47,962 bases of DNA from Geminisphaera colitermitum TAV2 (GTDB lineage Bacteria > Verrucomicrobiota > Verrucomicrobiia > Opitutales > Opitutaceae): assembly GCF_000171235.2 (NCBI RefSeq), contig NZ_ABEA03000186.1, forward strand, positions 1 to 47,962. The letters run 5' to 3'. Position numbers and translations under genes: made by a program. Below are positions 15,686 to 24,326 of this stretch, in pieces. Numbering within the stretch: the first letter of the stretch is position 1; each line of letters begins with the position of its first letter. Below the pieces are notes generated by a model. It saw only the letters and a program-made list of their open reading frames with translations, was not told where the DNA came from and made no database searches.

Positions 15686-17839
15686 CTACCACACCGCAAA
15701 CGTTTCCGTGACTCCGCCGATTGTGACAACGAGCGTGTTGTCGTTCAGCGAAAACATGTCTTGGCCGACATGCAGTTTTCCTTGGGAAAACGAAATGGAC
15801 AAGGGAGCGGGTCGGGTCGGGTCAGCCGCCGCCACGGGCAGGGGACGCAACACGGAAACGATGTCGAGATTCGCGGCTGGCTCGCGGTTGCGAACCGTCA
15901 ACTCGATCGCGCTGCCGAGGCTGCCTTCGTTCACGCCGCCGGGGCTGTAATCGCGACTCTGGCCGTGCATGTGCCCTTCGCCTACCGACGCATCCAGCGG
16001 CGCGTCCGCCGCGATAAATAATTCGAGCGCGGCTTTCGGACGTTTTAGCAAATACGAATGCGATTCCGCCCCCCCTTCTCTCTTCGTTGTCGAAAGCGCG
16101 GCGCGTCCGTCGCGATTGTTGAAATGCAGGCGCCATGCGTAGGAATGGTTTTCGCCCGTGCTTTCGAGGCGGTCGAAGATCACGAAATAGCCCGGTTCCC
16201 GTGCGTAAACCACGACGCGTCCGATTTGCTTGTGGGGTTGTGCGTAGGCGCCGGTTGCGTCGCTGGCGAGGACGTCGGCGGTTTTGCCCGCGGCAAGCAA
16301 TGTCGTTTCCGCGACAGGTTGGCCTAGCACCATCGCCTCTGTCTGGGGGAGGCGCGGCAGCAACTGGTTTTTGTTGTCAATTTCAACGGTGTTCTGCGCG
16401 CGCGTGCTCACGTCGTATTCGAGATGCAAAGGGCTGCGATAGGAGGCGGAGCCGGGCGAGACGACGAGGTATTCCCCAAAGGCCGCCAGCACGAAGGAGT
16501 TTCGGCAGGCGTGATGGTGGCTGTAATTTGTTTTTGTCGCGCCCGCGTTGTTGAGTGCAAAAACCACGCCGTTGTCACCCCAGCCGGAGCGGATAAAATT
16601 GTCGCCACTTGCGAATGAGGCGATCGTGGGCAGGCCGAGTTCGGCGGGGGTTTGAGTCGGCGGCAGTTTTGCTCCTGCTTCCTGTTTTTGCAGAAACAAG
16701 AAACTTTGCCAGCTTAGCCCTCCCCCCCCCTCCGTCTCCGTTTCGTTTTCGGCGGAATTGCCAAATGTGTCGCCGAGCCAGCGCGCGAGACCGTCATTGT
16801 AGAGGGAGGCGAAAAGACAGGCGGCGTCGGGAGGGAGCCCCCCCCAATATGAGTTGTCGTGAAAATGGGCGCGCACCGGTTGATAGCGGGCGGCGTTTTT
16901 ATCGCGGAACAGGAAATAGTGATACGCGAGCCAGCGCGAGGAGTTGGCCAGCGGGGCGCCGGAGAACACGGTTTTTAATTGCTCCGGCGACATGCCAAGC
17001 GCCGCGGAAAAGAGCGTGTCCATCGGATAATAAAAATAGCCTGTCCCCTCGCCATAACTGCCATCGGTCTCGACCGTGGAATCGAGATACCAGCGCAGGC
17101 GGCGGACGGCGGTTTGTTGCGCGTCGCCGTCGTCCAGATAGCTCGCCATGACAAGCGTGCCGGTGGCGAGGACGGCGGTCCAGTTGTTGGCTTTGTCGGT
17201 TTTGAGCCAGTCGAGGCAGGGAACGAGCGCCTTGGTGCGCAGCGCGGCGTCCATCGAGGCGATTTCGTTTGCGGAGAACAGGTCGGGCGACGCGGCGAGG
17301 GCGTTGGCGAAGGCGAGTCCGGTCTGGGCGGTTTCGAGGCCGGCGTTGTTGCCGCGCAATTCGGAGTGGAGCCAGAAGGCGGGCGGCAGGGCGGCGATGT
17401 GCGCCAGATGTTTTTTAAGAAATTGCCCGAGCAAATCGTGTCCGGTGAACAGGTGTGCGAGCGAAAGGCACGTGAGGTCGCGCAGGCTGTAAGTATAGCG
17501 GTTGGCGCCGAAGCCGGTTTTGGAGAAATGCCATTGGTTGATGGTTTGCGCGGCGAAGGCGGCTTCGCACCCCCATGCTGCGCGTCCGGCGGCGGTGCTG
17601 GCGAACCATTCGCCTAGTCCGAGAAATTCCTCCGGCGAGGCCCAGGGATGGCGGCTGGCGCCGATTCGCGCAGGGCGCGAAGGGTCGAGCTTGGCAAACT
17701 CCCCGGCAGTGACTTCACGCCAGTTTTCGGGCTTGGGGAAATCGGGGTGTCCGAAGACCGGAGGCTCGCCAGCGGCAACGGCTGAGCCTCCTGAGCAGGC
17801 AAACTGTAACATGGTGTCTTTAAGGGGTGCTTTGATCAT
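15686..17839 (-). CDS. Heparinase II/III-like lyase without signal peptide, last gene of the catabolic operon
   Basis: 717 residues. An alpha/alpha-toroid N-terminal half (GNNAGLETAQTGLA, TVETDGSYGEGTGYFYYP) and a C-terminal beta-sandwich (SHHHACRNSFVLAAFGEYLVV, SPGSASYRSPLH) fit alginate and heparinase lyases. No signal peptide is visible, so it may act on imported oligosaccharides in the cytoplasm. Two usual positions differ: the HAD aspartate is Cys (HHHAC) and the AHN histidine is Gln (RAQNTVEI). Two in-frame tracts, C9 (16722-16730, encoding glycines) and C8 (16838-16845), lie in the gene. It follows the isomerase gene by 42 bases on the same strand. Confidence 0.82.
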   Translation of the reverse strand: MIKAPLKDTMLQFACSGGSAVAAGEPPVFGHPDFPKPENWREVTAGEFAKLDPSRPARIGASRHPWASPEEFLGLGEWFASTAAGRAAWGCEAAFAAQTINQWHFSKTGFGANRYTYSLRDLTCLSLAHLFTGHDLLGQFLKKHLAHIAALPPAFWLHSELRGNNAGLETAQTGLAFANALAASPDLFSANEIASMDAALRTKALVPCLDWLKTDKANNWTAVLATGTLVMASYLDDGDAQQTAVRRLRWYLDSTVETDGSYGEGTGYFYYPMDTLFSAALGMSPEQLKTVFSGAPLANSSRWLAYHYFLFRDKNAARYQPVRAHFHDNSYWGGLPPDAACLFASLYNDGLARWLGDTFGNSAENETETEGGGGLSWQSFLFLQKQEAGAKLPPTQTPAELGLPTIASFASGDNFIRSGWGDNGVVFALNNAGATKTNYSHHHACRNSFVLAAFGEYLVVSPGSASYRSPLHLEYDVSTRAQNTVEIDNKNQLLPRLPQTEAMVLGQPVAETTLLAAGKTADVLASDATGAYAQPHKQIGRVVVYAREPGYFVIFDRLESTGENHSYAWRLHFNNRDGRAALSTTKREGGAESHSYLLKRPKAALELFIAADAPLDASVGEGHMHGQSRDYSPGGVNEGSLGSAIELTVRNREPAANLDIVSVLRPLPVAAADPTRPAPLSISFSQGKLHVGQDMFSLNDNTLVVTIGGVTETFAVW
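16722..16730. repeat. C9 homopolymer in the heparinase-like gene
   Basis: Nine C on the plus strand. Read on the opposite strand it is G9 followed by AGGG, the flank shared by most tracts in the window. Encodes Gly-Gly-Gly-Gly in frame. Confidence 0.88.
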
Positions 17840-17881
17840 TTGATTGTGCCCCCCAAAGAGACGCCAGCACGGGCAGACACA

Positions 17882-19255
17882 TCAACGCAAATGCACCGGC
17901 TCGATGTCGAGCAAGCGGCACACGTTTAACAACTCCTCGACGATCTCGCCGTGAATCACCGAGAAGTGATGTTCGAAGCCCTCGTAGATGAGTGTTTTTG
18001 CCACGCGGTCGAGCGGCACGTCGAACCGGACGCGCAGCGGATTGCCGCGCAAGAGTTGTTCCGTTTCGAGCGCCTCGCCCGTGGTAATCAACATGCGATA
18101 GCCATCGTTGTCCCGCGTCTCGCTGAGGCGCGCCAGCGTGACCCGCCCCGGCTTGAGCGGGAATTCATTGATGATCCCCTTGCCATCATTTCGGAAATAC
18201 TGTCGCAGGGTGCTTTGGGCCCCCGGACGGCACAGGCTGCGCGGTGCGGCACCGCAATGCCAGTTGACTCCGGTGTTGCCCTCGCCATCGATGGAAATCA
18301 GATCGCAGAAAAAGGGCAGTCCGCCGGTCAGTTCGTTCTGCATTATCATCGTCACCGTGCCGTAAATATCGCCTTCGCAACCGGACATGATGGCGCGATC
18401 ATTGAGCATCCCCATGATGGCGCAGACATAGATGCCGTAGATCTGGCTGAACTCCGGCCAGCATTTGACGCTGAACGAATCCACCGCGAATTTCTGTTTC
18501 AATTCGAGAAACGCCGCAAACAGCGCGCCTCCTTTCCGGAAGTTGTCATCGGAAAGATCGCAAGCGCGGCCTGAACTCGCCTTCAGCAATTCGAGCGCCT
18601 CGCCCACCTTGGCTTCAGACATTTTTTTTGCGGTCTCCACCAATTCGAACATCGTGATATTTTCAATCTCCACGCCAAGTTCGCGGCGAAGCAGCAGTTC
18701 GTTGGCGTCCGAGGTGTAAAAGCCCGGCACGCGCGAACCGACGAGCCCGATTTTTGTCCGTTGCAAACGCTTGGTGGCGGCAATCGGACCAAGGACTTTT
18801 CGCAACCCGGACTCAGCCTGCTCCAGCGGAGCATGAACGTGCAGGTATCTGGCCCGGATTTTCCACAAGGCGTGGGCGTTCATGTTCGCGGCGCAAAAAG
18901 AATTCGATTTGAGCGCGCCGCCGTCCATCGGCGGTTCCGGCATGGACCACAACACCACGGGCAGTTTCGAGCGTTGGGCGAGCAGGGGGACGATGGTGCC
19001 AAGGCAAAAGGTGATGAAATGGCAAACTATGACATCCACGCCCTCGGCCTTGAAACGGTCGAGCAAGGCCAGTGCTTCGGCGTCCGTGGCGACGAGACTT
19101 TCGCCGCCCACCACCGTGTAATCCTGATGCGTCTTTCTGACGACGGCGAGCGCCTCCTGGCGCAAGGTTTCCAGGGTGGGCGTCACCCAGTTGCCTTTCG
19201 CCAGCGGCACGTATCCGATTTTCAATGATTTCATGGGTTTCGTAGCTTGTTCCAT
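17882..19255 (-). CDS. L-fucose/L-arabinose isomerase-family sugar isomerase (COG2407 type)
   Basis: 457 residues, shorter than FucI (about 590) and close to COG2407 isomerases. It opens with an IGYVPLAKGNWV segment and the region VDVIVCHFITFCLGTIVP typical of this fold; KCWPEFSQIYGIYVCAIMG and the acidic GCEGDIYGTVT and DLISIDGEGN stretches are where the metal-binding acids of the family lie. The likely reaction is aldose-ketose interconversion of a hexose or deoxyhexose, feeding the kinase and aldolase of the same operon. The ATG at 19255 lies 18 bases after a C17 tract; an internal ATG at 19234 (MKSLKIGY) is an alternative start that would be less affected. Confidence 0.75.
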   Translation of the reverse strand: MEQATKPMKSLKIGYVPLAKGNWVTPTLETLRQEALAVVRKTHQDYTVVGGESLVATDAEALALLDRFKAEGVDVIVCHFITFCLGTIVPLLAQRSKLPVVLWSMPEPPMDGGALKSNSFCAANMNAHALWKIRARYLHVHAPLEQAESGLRKVLGPIAATKRLQRTKIGLVGSRVPGFYTSDANELLLRRELGVEIENITMFELVETAKKMSEAKVGEALELLKASSGRACDLSDDNFRKGGALFAAFLELKQKFAVDSFSVKCWPEFSQIYGIYVCAIMGMLNDRAIMSGCEGDIYGTVTMIMQNELTGGLPFFCDLISIDGEGNTGVNWHCGAAPRSLCRPGAQSTLRQYFRNDGKGIINEFPLKPGRVTLARLSETRDNDGYRMLITTGEALETEQLLRGNPLRVRFDVPLDRVAKTLIYEGFEHHFSVIHGEIVEELLNVCRLLDIEPVHLR

Positions 19256-19273
19256 ATGTTGTCTAGTTGCGGA

Positions 19274-19290
19274 GGGGGGGGGGGGGGGGG
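19274..19290. repeat. G17 homopolymer upstream of the isomerase start
   Basis: Seventeen G on the plus strand, flanked GGA-G17-AGG. It ends 18 bases before the isomerase ATG and begins 18 bases after the aldolase stop, filling the intergenic space of an otherwise tightly packed operon. Confidence 0.9.
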
Positions 19291-19308
19291 AGGCTTATTC
19301 GTGATCGG

Positions 19309-20136
19309 TCATGTTCCAAGGTAGCGGATGATTTCCGCCGCATGAGCCGAGGCTTTTGCGATGGCGGGTTTCATGACCAGATCGACCGCCTGAAATTTTT
19401 GGCCCAGTTCGTCGAGGGTGCGTTTGAGCTGCTGTTCATACGCATACTGGAATTCCGTTGCGATGTTCACCTTGGCAAAACCGCAGCGGACGATGGCACG
19501 CACTTTGTCGCGTGGCGTGTCGGAGCCGCCATGCAGCACCATCGGAATGGAAATGCGGCGGCTTACCGCTTCGGCGACTTCCACGCTCACTTTCGGCGGT
19601 TCCGTGTAAAATCCGTGCGCCGTGCCTACCGCAACCGCCAGCGCGTCCACCCCCGTTTCGCGTGCGAACAGTTCCACTTCCGCGGGATCGGAATAGGGCG
19701 TGGGTTGGCGGTCGTTGGCGGGGACGTGGCCGATTTCCCCTTCGATGGAAAGTCCCGCACGATGGGCGAGTTCGACGCCCTGCCGCGTCACGTCGATGTT
19801 GTCCTTCAACGACAGCGTTGAACCGTCGAGCATCACCGACGTGAAACCTATGTCTATGGCTTTTCGGACTTGGTCGAGAGAGGCGCCGTGATCGAGATGC
19901 ACGGCGATCGGCACGGGGCTGCTCTCCGCGAGTTTTCGCGCCATGGCAATCAGCGCGTCGATGTGCGGATAGCCGAGGAGCCTCTGATACACTTGCAGGA
20001 TCAGCGGACGTTTTTCCGCGATGGCCGCGTCCACGACCGCCTCTGCCGTTCCCGAGTCGGCGAAGTTGAATGCACACACCGCCTTGCCCTCGGCGCGAGC
20101 CGCCGGCAGCAGTTCGTTCATGGATACAAGAGGCAT
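19309..20136 (-). CDS. Class II ketose-bisphosphate-type aldolase (FbaA/GatY/IolJ family)
   Basis: 275 residues. Zinc-binding and catalytic motifs of the class are visible: VHLDHGAS, IEGEIGHV, VAVGTAHGFY, VLHGGSDTP and KVNIATEFQ. The family cleaves phosphorylated ketoses or keto-deoxy acids to DHAP plus an aldehyde; which one cannot be read from sequence. AAGGAG stands 7 bases before the ATG and lies within the last codons of the Fe-S gene, so translation is coupled. With the PfkB kinase and IolB in the same operon, an IolJ-like role (cleaving 6-phospho-5-dehydro-2-deoxygluconate) is one possibility. Confidence 0.88.
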   Translation of the reverse strand: MPLVSMNELLPAARAEGKAVCAFNFADSGTAEAVVDAAIAEKRPLILQVYQRLLGYPHIDALIAMARKLAESSPVPIAVHLDHGASLDQVRKAIDIGFTSVMLDGSTLSLKDNIDVTRQGVELAHRAGLSIEGEIGHVPANDRQPTPYSDPAEVELFARETGVDALAVAVGTAHGFYTEPPKVSVEVAEAVSRRISIPMVLHGGSDTPRDKVRAIVRCGFAKVNIATEFQYAYEQQLKRTLDELGQKFQAVDLVMKPAIAKASAHAAEIIRYLGT

Positions 20137-20140
20137 GGTT

Positions 20141-21238
20141 TTACTCCTTTTCCTTGAGTCGTTGGTTTATGAGTTCTTCCACGGTCACGACCCGGAGGGG
20201 GCGTCCCGCATGGCCTGGCAATGCGTGTCTCGTGTAGGGGGAAAACGTGAGGAGCACGTCCTTGTCGGGGTCGTTGACCCGTTCGGCTATGTAGGCGGCC
20301 AGCTTGCCGACGAGTTTGGGGTTCAGCCGGTCCAGCACCATCGCGCCTTCACCCGCGGTGTAGGATTCTTCCGAGTTGAATCCGAACGGTTTCAGCGTGA
20401 CGCCCAGTTCGCGGGCCAGGGTTTCATGCGCGTCGAACCCCGTCGTGTTGTTCACGTTGTAGTTCTTGAGGAAGTCACTGGCCAGCGGATACAGTATTTG
20501 TTCTCCGGATACGGCTCCGGCTTTCGTCAGCGGAAGTTTTTTCTGTTTCAACAACTGCGCCAGAAACTCGGCGCTATGGAGCACCTGCGCCTTGATGTCG
20601 GCTCCGTGAGCGGAGAAATCGTTGCGCAGCGCATCCCATGCGGCCGGGCTGGAAACAACCACGGTCTTCGCGCTCGCGCCGATGGCGTCGGCCAGATTGC
20701 GCGCCTGTTCTCCGGCTTTCTTCCAAAAGCCCAGCACCGCGAGTGCCTTGCCGGTGTCGGCTCCCGAGATCACGCGCACCGGAATCCCGGCGAGCTTGAA
20801 AATGCGTTCCATCGAGGCCGCGATTTCGGGCTGATGCTGCTCCGTGTCACGATCCACGTAATAGACCGTTTCGGCTTGGGCCGGCCCCTTTGAGACCAGT
20901 TTGCCCGCGCGGATTTCCTCCGCGAGGGAGCGCACGGCTTGGGGCACGGCACCGCGCTCGGCCACGTCGCGCCGGGCAGCCAGCAGGAGGCCCGTTTCGT
21001 CGTAATGACTCACGCAGTGAAAGCGGCAGGCCGCGCTCAGGTCGGCGTCATAGAGCGTGGATTGAAAATCCGCGTTCTCCAGCAGTTGCGGCTGACGCAG
21101 ACTCTTGTCCAGCATCAGGGCGCGTCCGCGTGGCGTGTCGGCTTCACGGAAGGTTACGTTGCCCACTGCCGAGAGGTGCCGGCACATGAAACAGAACCGG
21201 CAGGCGTGGATGGTTTCGATAAATTTGGCGCTATTCAT
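20141..21238 (-). CDS. (Fe-S)-binding oxidoreductase subunit (GlcF/LutA-like)
   Basis: 365 residues. The N-terminus has CxxCxxC (Cys13, Cys16, Cys19) followed by DTPRGRALM, as in the cluster-binding part of GlcF/GlpC/LutA-type electron-transfer subunits; a further pair, ACRFHC, lies about 50 residues on. The usual second CxxCxxCxxxCP ferredoxin motif is not obvious, so it may carry a single or atypical cluster. It sits 6 bases downstream of the FAD-dependent oxidase and probably passes electrons from that enzyme to quinone or another acceptor. Confidence 0.75.
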   Translation of the reverse strand: MNSAKFIETIHACRFCFMCRHLSAVGNVTFREADTPRGRALMLDKSLRQPQLLENADFQSTLYDADLSAACRFHCVSHYDETGLLLAARRDVAERGAVPQAVRSLAEEIRAGKLVSKGPAQAETVYYVDRDTEQHQPEIAASMERIFKLAGIPVRVISGADTGKALAVLGFWKKAGEQARNLADAIGASAKTVVVSSPAAWDALRNDFSAHGADIKAQVLHSAEFLAQLLKQKKLPLTKAGAVSGEQILYPLASDFLKNYNVNNTTGFDAHETLARELGVTLKPFGFNSEESYTAGEGAMVLDRLNPKLVGKLAAYIAERVNDPDKDVLLTFSPYTRHALPGHAGRPLRVVTVEELINQRLKEKE

Positions 21239-21244
21239 AAATCG

Positions 21245-22732
21245 TCAGACTCCGCGAAATCCCATTTTGCCGGGATTCATGATGTTGTTGGGGTCCATCA
21301 CCTTCTTGATGTCGGTGAGGACGTTAAAAGCGGGACCGTAGAGTTCCTTCATCAGGCGGCCCAGTTTGAGGCCGACTCCGTGGTGTTCGTTGATGACGCC
21401 GCCGTTGGCGATGGCCGCGCGGATCGCCATGTCCCAGATCCGGTTGTAATAGGCGGTCGCCTCGGCGGGGTCCTCCGGCGGCTTGTCCACGATGAAGCGG
21501 GCGTAGAGCATGCAGCCCCATTCGTACCAGTGCGAATAGTGGCCGATGAAGGCGGCTTCCGGAAAGTTCTCGTTCACGACTTTCTTCATCGCCCAATACA
21601 CGTTCTCGATGTCGGTGAAGGTCGCCACCGTGTCGAGCGTCCCGAAGGCTTGCGGCATGTGGAACATGTAGGGGGGATAGAAAAACTTGTAGCGATGATC
21701 CCACCACGCCTGCCCCATTTCCGCCCCGAGGTCCTCGGGATCCTCCTGTTTGCAGATGCGAATCGCCTCCGCCATTTCCAGATCGACCACGGGTTCGAAT
21801 CCGTCGAAGCCAAACACCAGGTAGGCCCCCTGCTTGTCGATGCCGAGCACGCGCTTGATCAGGCGCGCGGTCTCCGGCTCGTCATACAACCGGATGACGC
21901 AGGGGCGCAGGCGGCTGCGCATGATGTTCGCGCCTGCCGTCATGGCCCGATGCATGTCCTTGAAAAGGAAGGCGTGGAATTTGCGGCATTCCGGGATGGG
22001 GTGAATCTTGAGCGTCACCTTGGTGATCACGCCCAGCGTCCCCTCGCTGCCGAGGTAAAGTTGCGTGAGGTCCGGGCCCGATGCGTGGCGCGGCACCGGG
22101 AGCGTGTTGATGATCCCGCCCTCCGGCGTCACGACTTCGAGCGACATGACCATGTCCTCGATTTTGCCATACTTCGTGGACAATACGCCGGTGCCCCGGT
22201 GCGCGAGAAAGCCGCCGATGGTCGCGCAGGCGATCGACGCGGGGAAGTGCATCGTCGAGAAGCCGCGTTTTTCCACCTCCCATTCCAGGTGCTGGGCGTT
22301 CATGCCAGTCTCCACGGTCACGGTCAGTGCCTCCGTGTCGATACGGAGGACTTTATTCATGCGCTTGGTGTCGAGGATGATTCCCCCGAACATCGGCAGT
22401 GCGCCGCCCTGCGATCCCGAGCCGCCGCCCCAAGGGGTCACCGGAATGCGGTAGTTGTTGGCGATGCGCAGCACTTTCGCCACTTCTTCGGCGGAGCCCG
22501 GATGCACGATGAAATCGGGCTTCGGGTTTTCCCGTCCGCGGTCATGCCACATTTCAGGAATCCAGTAGTAATCAATCGAGTGGGCGAGCTGGTCCGCCGC
22601 GTGGCTCGAAACGTAGTCCGGCCCCACCGCGTCCGCCAGCTCGCTGAGGATCATCGAATCCACATAGCTCTTTCCAGCCGGACGCGACAATTCCGATGCG
22701 ACTGTCAGGGGAGTGTTCATAAGCGTATTCAT
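21245..22732 (-). CDS. FAD-linked oxidase/dehydrogenase (GlcD / alkyl-DHAP-synthase-like)
   Basis: 495 residues of the VAO/PCMH flavoprotein fold. The FAD-binding region shows VTPWGGGSGSQGGALP, LDTKRMNKVL, ETGMNAQHLEWEVEKRG and YLGSEGTLGVIT; the C-terminus ends INEHHGVGLKLG and DPNNIMNPGKMGF as in GlcD. These enzymes oxidise 2-hydroxy acids such as glycolate, lactate or sugar acids. It overlaps functionally with the downstream Fe-S gene, giving a two-subunit dehydrogenase. The substrate is presumably an intermediate of the operon's pathway. Kinase stop and this start are 15 bases apart. Confidence 0.85.
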   Translation of the reverse strand: MNTLMNTPLTVASELSRPAGKSYVDSMILSELADAVGPDYVSSHAADQLAHSIDYYWIPEMWHDRGRENPKPDFIVHPGSAEEVAKVLRIANNYRIPVTPWGGGSGSQGGALPMFGGIILDTKRMNKVLRIDTEALTVTVETGMNAQHLEWEVEKRGFSTMHFPASIACATIGGFLAHRGTGVLSTKYGKIEDMVMSLEVVTPEGGIINTLPVPRHASGPDLTQLYLGSEGTLGVITKVTLKIHPIPECRKFHAFLFKDMHRAMTAGANIMRSRLRPCVIRLYDEPETARLIKRVLGIDKQGAYLVFGFDGFEPVVDLEMAEAIRICKQEDPEDLGAEMGQAWWDHRYKFFYPPYMFHMPQAFGTLDTVATFTDIENVYWAMKKVVNENFPEAAFIGHYSHWYEWGCMLYARFIVDKPPEDPAEATAYYNRIWDMAIRAAIANGGVINEHHGVGLKLGRLMKELYGPAFNVLTDIKKVMDPNNIMNPGKMGFRGV

Positions 22733-22747
22733 AAAACAATGTTTGGA

Positions 22748-24277
22748 TCAGGGTTTGGATGTATGCGTTGAGGGTTCATGGTAAATTTCAGCCAGCGCGT
22801 CGTGTAATCGGCGATACCGCTCAAAGCCCGAGGAATAGGCCGCGGCCCGCTCCGGGTCCGGCGTCAGGCGACCTTTCACGCGCACGCACCGAGCGGCTGC
22901 CGAGCGTTCGTCGGCAAAGATGCCGATTCCCACGCCCGCCAGCATGGCCGACCCGGCGGAAGCGTCCGAATTTTGCGGCAGGACAAGCGGCACGCCAAAA
23001 ACGTCGCAGACGATTTGTGCCCAGAGCGCGTCTTTCGCCCCGCCGCCGATGAGCCGGATTTCGTTCACCGGCAGGTTCATGTCGTCGAGCACCCGGCGGC
23101 AATCGCGTAGTGAAAATGCCACGCCCTCCATCACCGCCCGCACCAAGTCGCCCTTCGTGTGTGAGAGCGAAAGCCCGGTGAAACTCGCCCGCAGGCTGGC
23201 ATCCCAATACGGCGAGCGTTCCCCCTGCAAATAGGGATGAAAACACACACCGCGTGCTCCCGGAGGAGACGCCGCCGCCAGTTCGCCCATGAGATCAAAA
23301 GTGCTGATTTTTTGTTCACGCGCCTGCAGTGCCTCCCCGGCGCAAAAATGATCCCGGAACCAGCGCATGCACGTTGCCGCCGCGTTGGTTGCCGTGACTG
23401 AATACCACATGCCCGGCACGACGTGTGAGTAGGTGAGCGTGCGCGTATCCGGCACGGCGCGGTCGATCATGACGTTGACGTTTCCCGCTGTAGCCAGTTT
23501 TACGATACACTGTCCCGGTTCAATCGCGCCTGCTGCGTAGTCCTCCACCGCCGAATCGGAACTGCCGCAAATCACCGGTGTGCCCGCGATCAATCCCGTT
23601 TCCTGCGCCGCCCGGCTTGTCACCGTCCCGGCCCGCGCAACCGGTGTCACCAGTTCCGGCAGGGCGCGCAACGGGATGTTCGCGAGCGCGCACAATTCCG
23701 GCGACCAGCGACGCTTGGCCATGTCAAAAAAAAGCGTTCCCTGCGCCTCAATATAATCCGTCAACGCCACGCCGGTGACCTGATACCGCACATAATCCTT
23801 CACGAACAGAATCCGCGCCGTGCGCCGAAGCACATCCGGCTCACGGTGGTGCAGCCACAGCATCTGCGGCAATGTCCATGTGGGGGTCGGCCACTGGTAG
23901 CCGATACGGAAAATATCCTTCCCGTGATGTTCGCCCAGCCACGCAGACTCCGCCACGCTCCGCTGGTCCGTCCACATGATCGTCGGACGCAACACGCGAT
24001 CCGCCTCGTCGAGCAGCACCGCGTTGTGCGTGGAGCCATCGAAAGACAGCGCCACGATTTCCTCCGGGCGCACACGGCCCTCGTCCCAAATTCGTTTCAA
24101 GCAGCGCACGAGCGCGGGATACCAATCCGCCGGGTTTTGCTCCGCCCAGCCGGGATGCGGATGTCGCGTCGGATATTCCTCGGAGCACGAGGTCACCGGC
24201 ACGCCGTCAAGGCCGATCACGCTGACCTTGCAACCGCCTGTGCCGAAGTCGATGCCGAGAAGTCGTTGAACGCTCAT
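22748..24277 (-). CDS. FGGY-family carbohydrate kinase (xylulokinase-like)
   Basis: 509 residues. The N-terminal phosphate-binding motif is IDFGTGGCK (about 9-17); ALSFDGSTHNAVLLD and the C-terminal IGGGAKDALWAQIVCDVFG plus SDASAGSAMLAG are typical of xylulokinases and related kinases. It should phosphorylate a ketopentose, ketohexose or polyol; the exact sugar is not predictable. Its start is unusual: three bases (TCC) separate the ATG from a C15 tract on the coding strand, so the ribosome binding region is entirely homopolymeric. Confidence 0.85.
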   Translation of the reverse strand: MSVQRLLGIDFGTGGCKVSVIGLDGVPVTSCSEEYPTRHPHPGWAEQNPADWYPALVRCLKRIWDEGRVRPEEIVALSFDGSTHNAVLLDEADRVLRPTIMWTDQRSVAESAWLGEHHGKDIFRIGYQWPTPTWTLPQMLWLHHREPDVLRRTARILFVKDYVRYQVTGVALTDYIEAQGTLFFDMAKRRWSPELCALANIPLRALPELVTPVARAGTVTSRAAQETGLIAGTPVICGSSDSAVEDYAAGAIEPGQCIVKLATAGNVNVMIDRAVPDTRTLTYSHVVPGMWYSVTATNAAATCMRWFRDHFCAGEALQAREQKISTFDLMGELAAASPPGARGVCFHPYLQGERSPYWDASLRASFTGLSLSHTKGDLVRAVMEGVAFSLRDCRRVLDDMNLPVNEIRLIGGGAKDALWAQIVCDVFGVPLVLPQNSDASAGSAMLAGVGIGIFADERSAAARCVRVKGRLTPDPERAAAYSSGFERYRRLHDALAEIYHEPSTHTSKP

Positions 24278-24280
24278 GGA

Positions 24281-24295
24281 GGGGGGGGGGGGGGG
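24281..24295. repeat. G15 homopolymer occupying the ribosome binding region of the FGGY kinase
   Basis: Fifteen G on the plus strand, flanked GGA-G15-AGGGAGG. In the mRNA it is C15 placed 3 bases before the start codon, in the position of the Shine-Dalgarno sequence. Confidence 0.9.
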
Positions 24296-24326
24296 AGGGA
24301 GGAGGGGAAATGCGTTACTAAATGGG

